The translations under genes were made by a program, and so were the position numbers. Under the pieces are notes generated by a model. That model ran no database searches, had not been told where the DNA came from, and saw nothing but the letters and a program-made list of their open reading frames with translations. Below, piece after piece: positions 17,289-25,275 of a stretch of DNA of 64,000 nucleotides; the stretch's first letter is position 1; the number at the start of each line of letters is the position of its first letter. The stretch covers positions 162,674 to 226,673 of the forward strand of contig CAYNLK010000005.1 in NCBI GenBank assembly GCA_964398055.1, read 5' to 3'. This stretch comes from CAYNLK01 sp964398055. Its GTDB lineage: Bacteria > Chloroflexota > Anaerolineae > 4572-78 > J111.

Positions 17289-18503
17289 TCAACTCTCCGC
17301 CGGTTCGGCCGGCCGGCGACCCGGCAGGCTGCGAATCAGCACAACGAAGATCACGGTCGCCAGGATCAAGACGACCAGAATATTCAGCATCATCACCTGC
17401 GGCCCGACCGACTCGAACAACTGGCCGATAAGCCACGGCACTGCCATCGAGCCCAGGCTGGCCCCGACAATAAACCAACTGGTCACCGCGCCGGTCACCG
17501 TCATATTGCGCTCGGCCAGCGAAATGGCCGTAGGAAAAATCGAAGCTAGAAAAAAACCGGTGCCGAGGGTACCAAGCCATAGGGCGGTTAGTGAATGCGG
17601 CCACAGCAAAATCAGGACCACACTCAGGATCGAGCCGGCCAGATCGATCATCAGCAGATGGCGAGGCCGCAGTCGAATGGCCAGGGGAATGGTCAGCAAT
17701 CTGGCCAGGGTCAATGCGCCCCAAAAGGCCGAATTCAAGTAGGTCGCCATTGTGTCATTGGCCAGGCCCGTGGCCAGGCCGTAGCTGTAGATCCAGCCGC
17801 CAAAACTGATTTCGGCCCCCACAAAGAAAAAGAAGAAGAGCGCCAGCAAGGTGAGCCACAAATAATTGACCGGGCCAACGCGGCCATCATGATCGGCCGC
17901 TTCAGAGCGAGGGCTGGGTAGTAACAAGACATAAACCGCCACCGGCGCAATCAACAAAGCCAACAGCCAATAGGCCCAGGTAATATCGCCGCTGAGCCAG
18001 ATAGCCTGAGCAATAATCACCGGGCTTAAAAAAGCGCCCACGCCGAAGAAAAAATGAAGGGCGTTCATGTACGGCCCTACCTGGCGACGGTGCACCCAGA
18101 CCAGCAACGTATTGCCGCCGACATCCACCGCGCTTTGCGCCACGCCCAGCAGCAACAGAACCAGCGTTAACAACCAGAGCAACGGCATCAGCGGCGTCAG
18201 GAACAGCATCAACACCATCATAACCAGCACCCCGGCCATCACCCAATGACCCGGCAGCCGGTCGTACAGCCGGCCGGCTAATAAAGCGCCCAGCAGATAT
18301 CCTCCAGCCCGAGCCACAAATAAAAAGCTGATCTCACTCAGGGCGGTACGGGTGTGCTCGGCCAGGCCGGGCAGAGTCCGGCCCAGGGCCGCCTCAGCCA
18401 GGCCTAACCCGATGAAGGCAGCGAAGTAGCCAACGGATTTGGTAATTTTGCCCTTGCCAACGGCCGAAAATTTTGCAGATAAAGTTGTCTCGGTTAAACT
18501 CAT
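17289..18503 (-). CDS. MFS transporter
   Basis: 404 residues with about 12 hydrophobic helices. Typical MFS features are RLYDRLPGHWVMAG (the loop 2-3 motif G-x-L-x-D-R-x-G-type) and a matching half in RLRPRHLLMIDLAGSI. The overall pattern resembles fucose/sugar or FucP/YfkF-like MFS members, but the substrate cannot be read from the sequence. It sits 20 bases after cobU. Plasma membrane. Confidence 0.85.
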   Translation of the reverse strand: MSLTETTLSAKFSAVGKGKITKSVGYFAAFIGLGLAEAALGRTLPGLAEHTRTALSEISFLFVARAGGYLLGALLAGRLYDRLPGHWVMAGVLVMMVLMLFLTPLMPLLWLLTLVLLLLGVAQSAVDVGGNTLLVWVHRRQVGPYMNALHFFFGVGAFLSPVIIAQAIWLSGDITWAYWLLALLIAPVAVYVLLLPSPRSEAADHDGRVGPVNYLWLTLLALFFFFFVGAEISFGGWIYSYGLATGLANDTMATYLNSAFWGALTLARLLTIPLAIRLRPRHLLMIDLAGSILSVVLILLWPHSLTALWLGTLGTGFFLASIFPTAISLAERNMTVTGAVTSWFIVGASLGSMAVPWLIGQLFESVGPQVMMLNILVVLILATVIFVVLIRSLPGRRPAEPAES

Positions 18504-18523
18504 GTTAGACCTTTCTCATCGTT

Positions 18524-19063
18524 TCATTTGACCACCAACGGCAAACCGGCGACCATGAATAGGACCTGATCGGCCAGGGTAGCCAGGCGTTGGTTGGCTC
18601 GTCCCAGGACATCTCGATAAAGCCGGCCCAGGGGATAGGCCGGCACTACCCCCAACCCAACCTCGTTTGACACCACGATCAACGATGCCCCCAAACGTTG
18701 CTGGGCCACCACCATCGCCTCGATCTCCTCGTAGACGGCTGCTTCAATGGCCGCCTGCGGCTCTGTCTCCAGCGCCAGGATAATATTTGACACCAGTAAG
18801 GTCAAGCAGTCGAGCAGCAAGACGTCAACCGGCTCAGCCACAGCGGCCAGCGCCGCGCCCACCTGGCGAGGGGCTTCCAACGTCAGCCAATCGGCAGGTC
18901 GAGCCTGGCGGTGGGCGGCAATGCGCCCGGCCATCTCGTCGTCCCTGGCCTCGGCGGTGGCTATATAGAGCACACACCGGCCTAACCGGCCGGCCAACTT
19001 TTCGGCGTAGTCGCTCTTGCCGCTGCGAGCGCCGCCCAAGATTAAAATGAGTGATGGCGACAA
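18524..19063 (-). CDS. cobU: Adenosylcobinamide kinase/guanylyltransferase CobU
   Basis: CobU phosphorylates adenosylcobinamide and transfers GMP to it in the nucleotide-loop assembly of vitamin B12. The P-loop [17 protein letters not shown] is at residues 8-24, followed by [38 protein letters not shown] and [20 protein letters not shown], all standard. 179 aa is normal. No other cobalamin gene is in the window; the following MFS gene might move a corrinoid, but nothing shows that. Confidence 0.95.
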   Translation of the reverse strand: MSPSLILILGGARSGKSDYAEKLAGRLGRCVLYIATAEARDDEMAGRIAAHRQARPADWLTLEAPRQVGAALAAVAEPVDVLLLDCLTLLVSNIILALETEPQAAIEAAVYEEIEAMVVAQQRLGASLIVVSNEVGLGVVPAYPLGRLYRDVLGRANQRLATLADQVLFMVAGLPLVVK

Positions 19064-19079
19064 CCTTACCCTCCCTTGA

Positions 19080-19193
19080 AAATAGCTGGTTAGTTGGTTT
19101 GTTGGTTAGTTGGTTTGTTGGTTTGTTGGTTTGTTGGTTTGTTGGTTAGTTTGCTGGTTGGCTGTTCATCCAACTAACCAACCGCAAGCGAAA
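19080..19193. repeat. GGTTTGTT/GGTTAGTT word-repeat spacer
   Basis: Between cobU and the P1 peptidase gene the sequence is a run of GGTTAGTT and GGTTTGTT words, ending in an inverted CCAACTAACCAACC. The same vocabulary appears at 27845-27970. It has no coding potential. The rest of the spacer to 19329 holds TATAAT at 19312-19317 ahead of the next gene. Confidence 0.75.
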
Positions 19194-19329
19194 CCAACAA
19201 ATCATGTTCATTCTCGTTACCGCGCTGCCAGAAGTTTGAACGGCTGATTATAACAAGAGCTTATGAATTTTACCAGAAAAGATTTGAGACAAGGAAAATC
19301 ACCATTGAGCGTATAATTTGGAGGATATT

Positions 19330-20292
19330 ATGGCAATTGCCTTTAACGCGATACCGGGCTTGCGAGTAGGCCACGCCCAGGATTTTGAGGCTGCCACCGG
19401 CTGCACGGTGGTGCTTACGGCGGAGGGTGCCGTTGGCGGAGTTGACCAGCGCGGCGGCGCCCCCGGCACCCGCGAAACCGATCTATTGCGCCCATTGCAC
19501 CTGGTCGAGCGGGTGCACGCCGTCTTACTCACCGGCGGCAGCGCCTTTGGCCTGGCTGCGGCCGACGGGGTGCTCGGCTGGCTGGAAGAGCAGCACATTG
19601 GCTTTGAAACCAGCATTGCCCGGGTACCGATTGTGCCGGCCGCAGTTCTATTTGATCTGGCCATCGGCCGGGCTGATCGCCGGCCCGACGCGGCCATGGG
19701 CTACGCCGCCTGCCAGGCGGCCGTCAATCATGCCGGGCCGGAGCAGGTTGGAACGGTGGGAGCCGGAACCGGGGCCACGGTTGGCAAAATCTTGGGGCCA
19801 ACGGCCCAAATGAAAGGCGGCCTGGGTACAGCCGTCATTGAAGTCGGGCAGGGCTTGTTGGTGGGCGCGCTATGTGCGGTCAATTGTTGGGGCGATGTCA
19901 TCGACCCGGCCTCCGGCCGGATTTTGGCCGGAGCGCGAAAGTTGCCAGAAGGCGGATTTGCAGATACCATGCACTTTCTGAAGGAGATGACGCCAAGCTT
20001 CAGCGGCGGCGGTAACACCGTTATTGGGGTGGTGGCCACCAATGCAACACTGTCGAAAGAGGCAGTGAATAAGGTGGCGCAAATGGCCCACGACGGCCTG
20101 GCCCGGGTCATTCGCCCGGCCCACACCATGTTTGACGGCGACACCATCTTCGCTTTGGCGACCGGCCAGGGTCAGCCTGCCGATGTGAATCTCATCGGCG
20201 CTTACGCAGCCGAAGCCACCAGCCAGGCGATTGTCACTGCGATTAAGCAAGCGACTGCTCTGGCCGGAGTCCCGGCCTGGCGCGATTTGTGA
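19330..20292 (+). CDS. P1 family (DmpA/BapA-type) peptidase
   Basis: Members are N-terminal-nucleophile aminopeptidases or beta-peptidases that self-cleave before a Ser/Thr in a GN-(T/S) context. Here GLRVGHAQDFEAATGCTVVL opens the fold, VLLTGGSAFGLAAADGVLGWLEE follows, and SGGGNTVIGVVATNATLSKEA contains the likely cleavage site GN|T. Start at ATG 19330, since GGAGG lies 5 bases upstream; the open frame begins earlier with TTG. Cytoplasmic. Monocistronic, followed 18 bases later by a kinase gene. Confidence 0.9.
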   Translation: MAIAFNAIPGLRVGHAQDFEAATGCTVVLTAEGAVGGVDQRGGAPGTRETDLLRPLHLVERVHAVLLTGGSAFGLAAADGVLGWLEEQHIGFETSIARVPIVPAAVLFDLAIGRADRRPDAAMGYAACQAAVNHAGPEQVGTVGAGTGATVGKILGPTAQMKGGLGTAVIEVGQGLLVGALCAVNCWGDVIDPASGRILAGARKLPEGGFADTMHFLKEMTPSFSGGGNTVIGVVATNATLSKEAVNKVAQMAHDGLARVIRPAHTMFDGDTIFALATGQGQPADVNLIGAYAAEATSQAIVTAIKQATALAGVPAWRDL

Positions 20293-20310
20293 GTTAACAA
20301 CGGAGCAGGG

Positions 20311-21864
20311 ATGACAACAACGGTAGAACTTCAGCTTGAAGATTACATCCTCGACGAAGAAATTGGGCGCGGGGATTTAACGATTACTTACGAAGGGCGG
20401 CGAAAATCCGATCAGGCCATTGTGGCCATCAAGATTGTCGCGCCCCAATTTACCTTTGACCAACTGTTTGTACGCCGGTTCAAAGATATGGGCCGGCAGG
20501 CGGTCAAGTTAGAGCACGCCAACATCGTCCGCACGTATGAGGTTAACCAGGAGGGCGAGACGATGTATCTGGTTCGGGAATTGATCGATGGCCGGCCGCT
20601 GGCGCAAGTTATCAAAGAGGAGGGACCCTTTGCCCCGCAGCGGATGCTGACGATTGCCCGCCAGATTGCCGCGGCCCTGGATTACGCCCACCAAAAATCC
20701 ATTACCCACGGTGACCTGTCGGCCAGCCGCGTCTACGTTGGCGCCAACGATCACGTGATCGTAGCCGATTTTGGCCAGACGATGGCCATGCACGGGACCA
20801 GCCTGGTTAAACAGGGCTTTGCCGTTGGCACCCCGGAGATTATGGCCCCGGAACGGGTGCATGGTCAGGGCGCCACGCGCCAGTCTGACTACTATTCGTT
20901 GGGCATCCTGTGCTACCAGATGTTGGCCGGAGAGCCGCCGTTTACCGGTTCTCCGGCGGCGGTACTGCATGCCCAGGCCTATGAGCAACCCCGGCCCTTG
21001 CACCTGGTCAATCCCGGCATTTCGATCTCGTTGAGTGAAACTATTGGGCGCATGTTGTCCAAAGGGCTGGAGCTGCGTTACAACACCGGGGCCGAATTTG
21101 TCCGCGCCCTGGCCGTAGCCATCGAGGGAACTGCCCCGATTCGGGCGCCGGCCGCAGCCGTGGCCCAAATGAAAGCGGCCGGGGTCGAGATAGCAACGCC
21201 GGTTTGGAAACGACCCTGGCTGTGGATTTTGGTGGGCGTATTCGGGATTATTTTATTGTTGATCCTGGGTTTTGGGGCAGTATTCTTATGGAGTCTGGCC
21301 CAACCGGCCAATCTTCCAGCCCTGGTTGAACTGCCGGCAGCCACCCCACTGCCTGTGTCTACCGCTACCCCGGTCCAGGCGGAGGTAGTGCTTGAGGCCA
21401 CAGCCACAGCCACCGCGCCGGCAACTTTGCCCACGGCCACATCCGGTCCAACCGCTATTCCGACCGATACGCCGACCCTGGTGCCGCTGCCCACACCCGG
21501 GCCGCCGGTCATTGCCGCCGGCAGTCCTTTTACCAATCTGCGCCTGGCCCACAGTATTACTGAAGATAGCCAACCGGCCCAGGTCGGCACTTCGTTTGCT
21601 CCCGGCTCTGAACCGATCTATCTCTTTTTTGATTTTGCCCGGATCGAAGCCGGCACGCCGTGGAGTCATCGCTGGGTGTGGGGCGATACCGAATTGGGTG
21701 TTTTTAGCGACACCTGGCCCGAAGACTATACCACCAGCGGCACAGCCTGGGTCTACTACAGCCCAACGGGGGGATTCCAGCCAGGCCCCTACCAGGTTAC
21801 ACTGGAAGTAAATGGACAGGTCGTCAGCACGGCCACGTTTGTGGTGCAGGCCGGCGGCCTTTAG
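20311..21864 (+). CDS. Membrane Ser/Thr kinase-like protein with altered catalytic loop
   Basis: The kinase domain covers about residues 10-270. The ATP lysine is present (VAIKIV) and so are VADFGQ (DFG) and MAPERV (APE). The catalytic loop reads THGDLSASRVYV, so HRDLKxxN has become HGDLSxxR: the Arg and the metal-binding Asn are lost, and the glycine loop is weak (IGRGDLTITYEG). It may be inactive or atypical. A transmembrane helix (WLWILVGVFGIILLLILGF) follows, then a Thr/Pro-rich linker and an extracellular beta-rich domain ending GPYQVTLEVNGQVV. Probably a sensor. Confidence 0.85.
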   Translation: MTTTVELQLEDYILDEEIGRGDLTITYEGRRKSDQAIVAIKIVAPQFTFDQLFVRRFKDMGRQAVKLEHANIVRTYEVNQEGETMYLVRELIDGRPLAQVIKEEGPFAPQRMLTIARQIAAALDYAHQKSITHGDLSASRVYVGANDHVIVADFGQTMAMHGTSLVKQGFAVGTPEIMAPERVHGQGATRQSDYYSLGILCYQMLAGEPPFTGSPAAVLHAQAYEQPRPLHLVNPGISISLSETIGRMLSKGLELRYNTGAEFVRALAVAIEGTAPIRAPAAAVAQMKAAGVEIATPVWKRPWLWILVGVFGIILLLILGFGAVFLWSLAQPANLPALVELPAATPLPVSTATPVQAEVVLEATATATAPATLPTATSGPTAIPTDTPTLVPLPTPGPPVIAAGSPFTNLRLAHSITEDSQPAQVGTSFAPGSEPIYLFFDFARIEAGTPWSHRWVWGDTELGVFSDTWPEDYTTSGTAWVYYSPTGGFQPGPYQVTLEVNGQVVSTATFVVQAGGL

Positions 21865-21914
21865 CCGGTCCGAATTGCGTCCTGACCAAGAGTTCGTGAA
21901 ACCATTCACCAATG

Positions 21915-21943
21915 TTGACTTTTTAGGCGGGATTCACTATAAT
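21915..21943 (+). promoter_or_regulatory. Promoter of the riboflavin transporter operon
   Basis: TTGACT (21915-21920) and TATAAT (21938-21943) are separated by exactly 17 bases. Transcription would begin about 20 bases ahead of the FMN riboswitch. Confidence 0.8.
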
Positions 21944-21968
21944 TTAGAATCAACAAAATAAATAGAAA

Positions 21969-22129
21969 ACCTTCGGGGCAGGGTGAGCAATCATTACAGT
22001 TTGACGATTGCAATTCCCGATCGGCGGTGAGGCTACCGTAAGTAGCTCAGCCCGCGAACGCCAGCAAATCAACTGGCGCCGATTCAGTGCAACTCTGAAG
22101 CCGACGGTATAGTCCGGATAGGAGAAGGT
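21969..22129 (+). promoter_or_regulatory. FMN riboswitch (RFN element)
   Basis: The conserved RFN blocks appear in order: CTTCGGGGCAGGGTG, ATTCCCGATCGGCGGT, AGCCCGCGA, CAGTGCAACTCTGAAGCC, GACGGTATAGTCCGGAT and GAGAAGGT. The ends ACCTTC and GAAGGT close the first stem. It senses FMN and normally turns off riboflavin synthesis or uptake. The following hairpin (22195) is its terminator. Confidence 0.95.
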
Positions 22130-22194
22130 ATAGCTTTTCAGCAGCCGTAATACGTTATTGGCTGGCTGGGATTAGCTGGCGCCTGAGCAGCCAA

Positions 22195-22233
22195 CCCCCG
22201 AAGTATGCATTGATACTTCGGGGGTTTTGTTTT
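22195..22233 (+). terminator. Terminator of the FMN riboswitch
   Basis: CCCCCGAAGTAT and ATACTTCGGGGG form a perfect 12-bp stem with a 6-base loop, followed by TTTTGTTTT. It lies 65 bases after the aptamer. Confidence 0.92.
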
Positions 22234-22239
22234 ACGAAA

Positions 22240-22378
22240 CAGGCGCGGGGGGATGCCTGAACAGTACGCCTATAACCTTGGGCGTATTGGGTCAGTTTCT
22301 GCACGCCTTAATTTGGGCGGGGGTCTCCCGGTGTACGCTGTGGACACCACGGCGATAGGCTACCTGGTTGGATAAGCC
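22240..22378 (+). ncRNA. Second structured leader segment, possible riboswitch
   Basis: Between two terminators this 139-base stretch folds into a row of stems: CAGGC/GCCTG (22240-22259), GTACGCC/GGTGTAC (22264-22270 with 22330-22336), GCTGTGG/CCACGGC with an ACA loop (22337-22353), and GGCT/AGCC (22358-22378). The last stem shares bases with the next terminator's left arm, so the two exclude each other. The region inside the GTACGCC stem has TATAA and GTTTCTGC, reminiscent of a purine aptamer core, but the other helices do not match. It has no open reading frame worth noting. The ligand, if any, is unknown. Confidence 0.5.
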
Positions 22379-22415
22379 CCGATGTTTGTCATTGCAGCAG
22401 TCGGGGCGTTTTTTT
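22376..22415 (+). terminator. Second terminator in the transporter leader
   Basis: GCCCCGA (22376-22382) pairs with TCGGGGC (22401-22407), followed by GTTTTTTT. It lies 66 bases before the permease start, so transcripts escaping the FMN terminator meet a second check. Confidence 0.85.
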
Positions 22416-22481
22416 GGATCTCCAATTTGACGAGGAGTCAGTAGAAAATTGTCCGGCAAAGTAGGGAAGGTCAGTGAGGAC

Positions 22482-23306
22482 ATGCTAAAAGTATTTCATT
22501 CATCAATGTTATATCTAATCCGGCGCCGGAGCGGAAGCAAATCGAGTTGGTGGCAAAAATATAGCCTGGAATTAGCCGCCATTCCAGCCGGAACCGTTTT
22601 AGTCATTAGCGCCTGGGCTCTTATCACCGTCATTGGCGATTATCCAAACTTTATTTTGCCGGATCCGCTGACCGTGTTTCACAAAATGCGTGACACTGCG
22701 GCCAGCGGGCTACTCTGGCACCACACCCAGGCCACCGTGCTGGAAATAATGGGGGGTCTGGCGCTCGGCTTAACCACGGCGACGATCCTGGGTTATCTCT
22801 TAGCCAAAAGTCCCCTGCTGGAGCGGCTGGCCGGGCCCTATATCGTCGCTTCCCAGTCAATACCGGCGATTGCTATTGCCCCGCTATTAATTATTTGGTT
22901 TGGGTCGGGTAAATTGAGTAAAGTCCTGATCTGTGCGCTGGTGGTGTTTTTCCCGGTTCTGGTCAATACGATCGTTGGCATCCGCTCGGTAGACGAGGGG
23001 CTGAAAACGCTGATGCGCTCGCTGCGGGCTAATCGCTGGCAAACTTTTAGGCTGTTGGAAATACCGGCGGCCATGCCGGTACTGCTGGGTGGTCTTAAAA
23101 TTGGCGTGACTCTCTCGGTGATTGGAGCCGTGGTTGGCGAGTTTGTCGGCGCTGACCGGGGGCTGGGTTACCTGATCAATCTGGCCAAGGGCTTGTTCGA
23201 TACACCGCTGATGTTCGCCGCGCTCATCACCCTGGCCACCATCTCGCTCATTTTGTATTTAATCGTCAACGGCCTGGAAAAATGGCTCCTGGCCTGGCGT
23301 GAATAA
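22482..23306 (+). CDS. ribX: ABC transporter permease (RibX-type)
   Basis: An integral membrane subunit with about six helices and the permease loop SLRANRWQTFRLLEIPAAMPVLLGGLKIGVTLSVIGAVVGEFVG (EAA motif region). It resembles SsuC/ThiX/RibX proteins. The FMN riboswitch ahead points to riboflavin or a flavin precursor. The start is uncertain: ATG 22482 is used, with GAGG close upstream; a TTG at 22449 and an ATG at 22506 are alternatives. First of three genes with the binding protein and ATPase. Confidence 0.85.
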   Translation: MLKVFHSSMLYLIRRRSGSKSSWWQKYSLELAAIPAGTVLVISAWALITVIGDYPNFILPDPLTVFHKMRDTAASGLLWHHTQATVLEIMGGLALGLTTATILGYLLAKSPLLERLAGPYIVASQSIPAIAIAPLLIIWFGSGKLSKVLICALVVFFPVLVNTIVGIRSVDEGLKTLMRSLRANRWQTFRLLEIPAAMPVLLGGLKIGVTLSVIGAVVGEFVGADRGLGYLINLAKGLFDTPLMFAALITLATISLILYLIVNGLEKWLLAWRE

Positions 23307-23335
23307 ACCTTTTTGACAAGGAGTTTTGAAGAAAT

Positions 23336-24337
23336 ATGAGTTCCACATGGTTCAGATTTGGTTTGATCATCGTTATTGTTTCATTTTTAACCGCCTGCGG
23401 GGCGAGTCCTGCGGCCGCGCCAACTGAAGCAGCCCAAGAATTACAAAAAGTTCGATTAGGCATTGGCTACATTCCCGATGTTCAATTTGCGCCCTTGTAC
23501 GTAGCCCAGGAGAAAGGATACTACGCCGCCGAAGGTCTCGAGGTGGAGATTCAATATGGCTTTGAGAACGATTTTGTGGCTCTGGCCGCGCAGGGTGAGC
23601 GTGAATTTGCCATTGCCAGCGGGGATCAGGTAATCCTGGCCCGGGCGCAGGGGCTGCCGATTACTTATGTGATGAAATGGTACCAACGTTACCCGGTAGC
23701 GTTGATGGCCCCCAGCTCAAAGGGAATCCATAAACCAGAAGATCTGGCCGGCAAAACAGTGGGATTGCCGGGCTTCTATGGGGCCAGCTTCATCGGCTGG
23801 AAGGCGCTGGTTCACGCCGCCGGCATTGACGAAACCCGCGTAACTGTGAAGGAAATTGGTTTCACCCAGGCCGCCGCGGTTCAGCAGAACCTGGTAGATG
23901 CCGCGGTTATCTACATTGCCAATGAGCCAAATCAACTGCGCAACGAAGGTATTGAGGTTGACGTGATTCAGGTTTCCGACTACATCGATCTGGTTTCAAA
24001 CGGCCTGGTGGTCGGCGAAAAACTCATCGCCGAGAAGCCCGATTTGGTACAGCGCATGGTGCGGGCGACTCTGCGTGGGGTGGCCGAGGCAATGGCCAAC
24101 CCCGACGAGGCCTTTGCGATTACCCGGCGAGTCATTCCCGAGATGACCGATGAGAAGGCAGCCACCCAGCGCCAGGTATTGGCAGACTCGATAAAGCTCT
24201 GGCAAAGTGAGCAACTGGGCCGTTCAAATCCCCAGGCGTGGCAGGACTCAGTAGATTTTATGCTGGAGACCGGTCTCCTTGACAAGCCGGTTGAGCTAGA
24301 CAAGCTATTTACCAACCAATTCATTGAGTCTCAGTAG
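23336..24337 (+). CDS. ribY: Substrate-binding lipoprotein (RibY-type)
   Basis: A lipoprotein signal (VIVSFLTACG) leads into an NMT1/THI5-like binding fold: LGIGYIPDVQFAPLYVAQEKGYYAAEGLEVEIQYGFENDFVALAAQGE. Known RibY proteins of Chloroflexota share this start and lie under FMN riboswitches, so riboflavin binding is likely. GGAG lies 12 bases ahead of ATG 23336. It is 29 bases after ribX. Anchored at the outer face of the membrane. Confidence 0.87.
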   Translation: MSSTWFRFGLIIVIVSFLTACGASPAAAPTEAAQELQKVRLGIGYIPDVQFAPLYVAQEKGYYAAEGLEVEIQYGFENDFVALAAQGEREFAIASGDQVILARAQGLPITYVMKWYQRYPVALMAPSSKGIHKPEDLAGKTVGLPGFYGASFIGWKALVHAAGIDETRVTVKEIGFTQAAAVQQNLVDAAVIYIANEPNQLRNEGIEVDVIQVSDYIDLVSNGLVVGEKLIAEKPDLVQRMVRATLRGVAEAMANPDEAFAITRRVIPEMTDEKAATQRQVLADSIKLWQSEQLGRSNPQAWQDSVDFMLETGLLDKPVELDKLFTNQFIESQ

Positions 24338-24348
24338 TTCAGGCTGTC

Positions 24349-25107
24349 GTGACCTCGTCGATTTTGCAAGCCAAGGCTCTTTATAAGACATTCGCCACGG
24401 TCAATGGGGGGTTGGTAGCCCTGGCTAACATCAATCTGTCCGTTTCGGCCGGTGAGTTTCTCTGTATTGTCGGTCCGTCAGGGTGCGGCAAAACCACGTT
24501 GCTGCAAATATTGGGGGGTCTCTTGCCGCCCAACAAGGGACAGGTCTGGTGGGGGGGGGAGCCTTTGACCAAACCTGATCCGGAAATTGGGATTGTGTTC
24601 CAAAAGCCCAACCTGATGCCCTGGCGCACGGTCCAGGAGAATGTTTTGCTGCCGCTTCAGATTCAGGCTATGCCGGCCAGCAAAGCCGAACGGCGGGTCT
24701 CTGAAGCTCTGGCGCTGGTGGGACTGAGTGAGTTTGCCTCGGCTTATCCAAAAGCGCTTTCAGGAGGAATGGAACAACGGGTGGCCGTCGCCCGCGCCCT
24801 GGTGCAGCAACCCCGTCTCTTGCTCCTCGACGAGCCATTTGGGGCGCTGGATGCCCTCACCCGCGAACGACTGAATCAGAAACTGCTCCAAATCTGGGAA
24901 AGTCAAGCTCTGACGGCGATTATGGTTACCCACAATATTCGCGAAGCGGTTTTCCTGGCCGACCGGGTGCTGGTTCTCAGCCCGCGTCCGGCCACCATTT
25001 CGGCTGAGTTCACCGTTGATTTGCCCCGCCCCAGACCTAGAGGCATCGAGTATACCCAAGCCTTTGGCGATCTGGCCTACCGGATCAGACAAGCCATCCG
25101 AGAATAA
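24349..25107 (+). CDS. ABC transporter ATP-binding protein
   Basis: A 252-residue ATPase with Walker A GPSGCGKTTLLQILGG, Q-loop FQKPNLMPW, signature LSGGMEQRVAVARAL, Walker B LLLLDEPFGALD and switch His (MVTHN). It belongs to the SsuB/TauB/nitrate group and powers the RibX permease. Start codon GTG at 24349, 11 bases after ribY. Last gene of the FMN-controlled operon. Confidence 0.93.
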   Translation: MTSSILQAKALYKTFATVNGGLVALANINLSVSAGEFLCIVGPSGCGKTTLLQILGGLLPPNKGQVWWGGEPLTKPDPEIGIVFQKPNLMPWRTVQENVLLPLQIQAMPASKAERRVSEALALVGLSEFASAYPKALSGGMEQRVAVARALVQQPRLLLLDEPFGALDALTRERLNQKLLQIWESQALTAIMVTHNIREAVFLADRVLVLSPRPATISAEFTVDLPRPRPRGIEYTQAFGDLAYRIRQAIRE

Positions 25108-25173
25108 GCAGTCAGGCTTGCCGACCGCAACCTTGATCTATCCGAATAAGTCCCGGATAACTAACTATTAGTG

Positions 25174-25202
25174 TTTACACACTTTTGGCCCAATGGTATA
25201 AT
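25174..25202 (+). promoter_or_regulatory. Promoter of the hybrid kinase gene
   Basis: TTTACA (25174-25179) and TATAAT (25197-25202) are separated by 17 bases. Just upstream, CTATCCGAATAA (25138-25149) matches the inverted-repeat end at 16779-16790. Confidence 0.7.
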
Positions 25203-25275
25203 TGGCTAAGGTCAATTTTTCGCAGGCCAGCAGCGTCGCCCTTAACTCCCAACGCCAAATAGGAGAAGCCCTCGC

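Noticed and set aside
22264..22336. A purine riboswitch
   Set aside because: The outer stem, TATAA and GTTTCTGC are suggestive, but the P2 helix and the three-base J3/1 joint do not fit the known aptamer.
22355..22385. A THI-box (TPP) riboswitch
   Set aside because: Only ACCTG-GGATAA-GCC resembles it; the CTGAGA half is missing.
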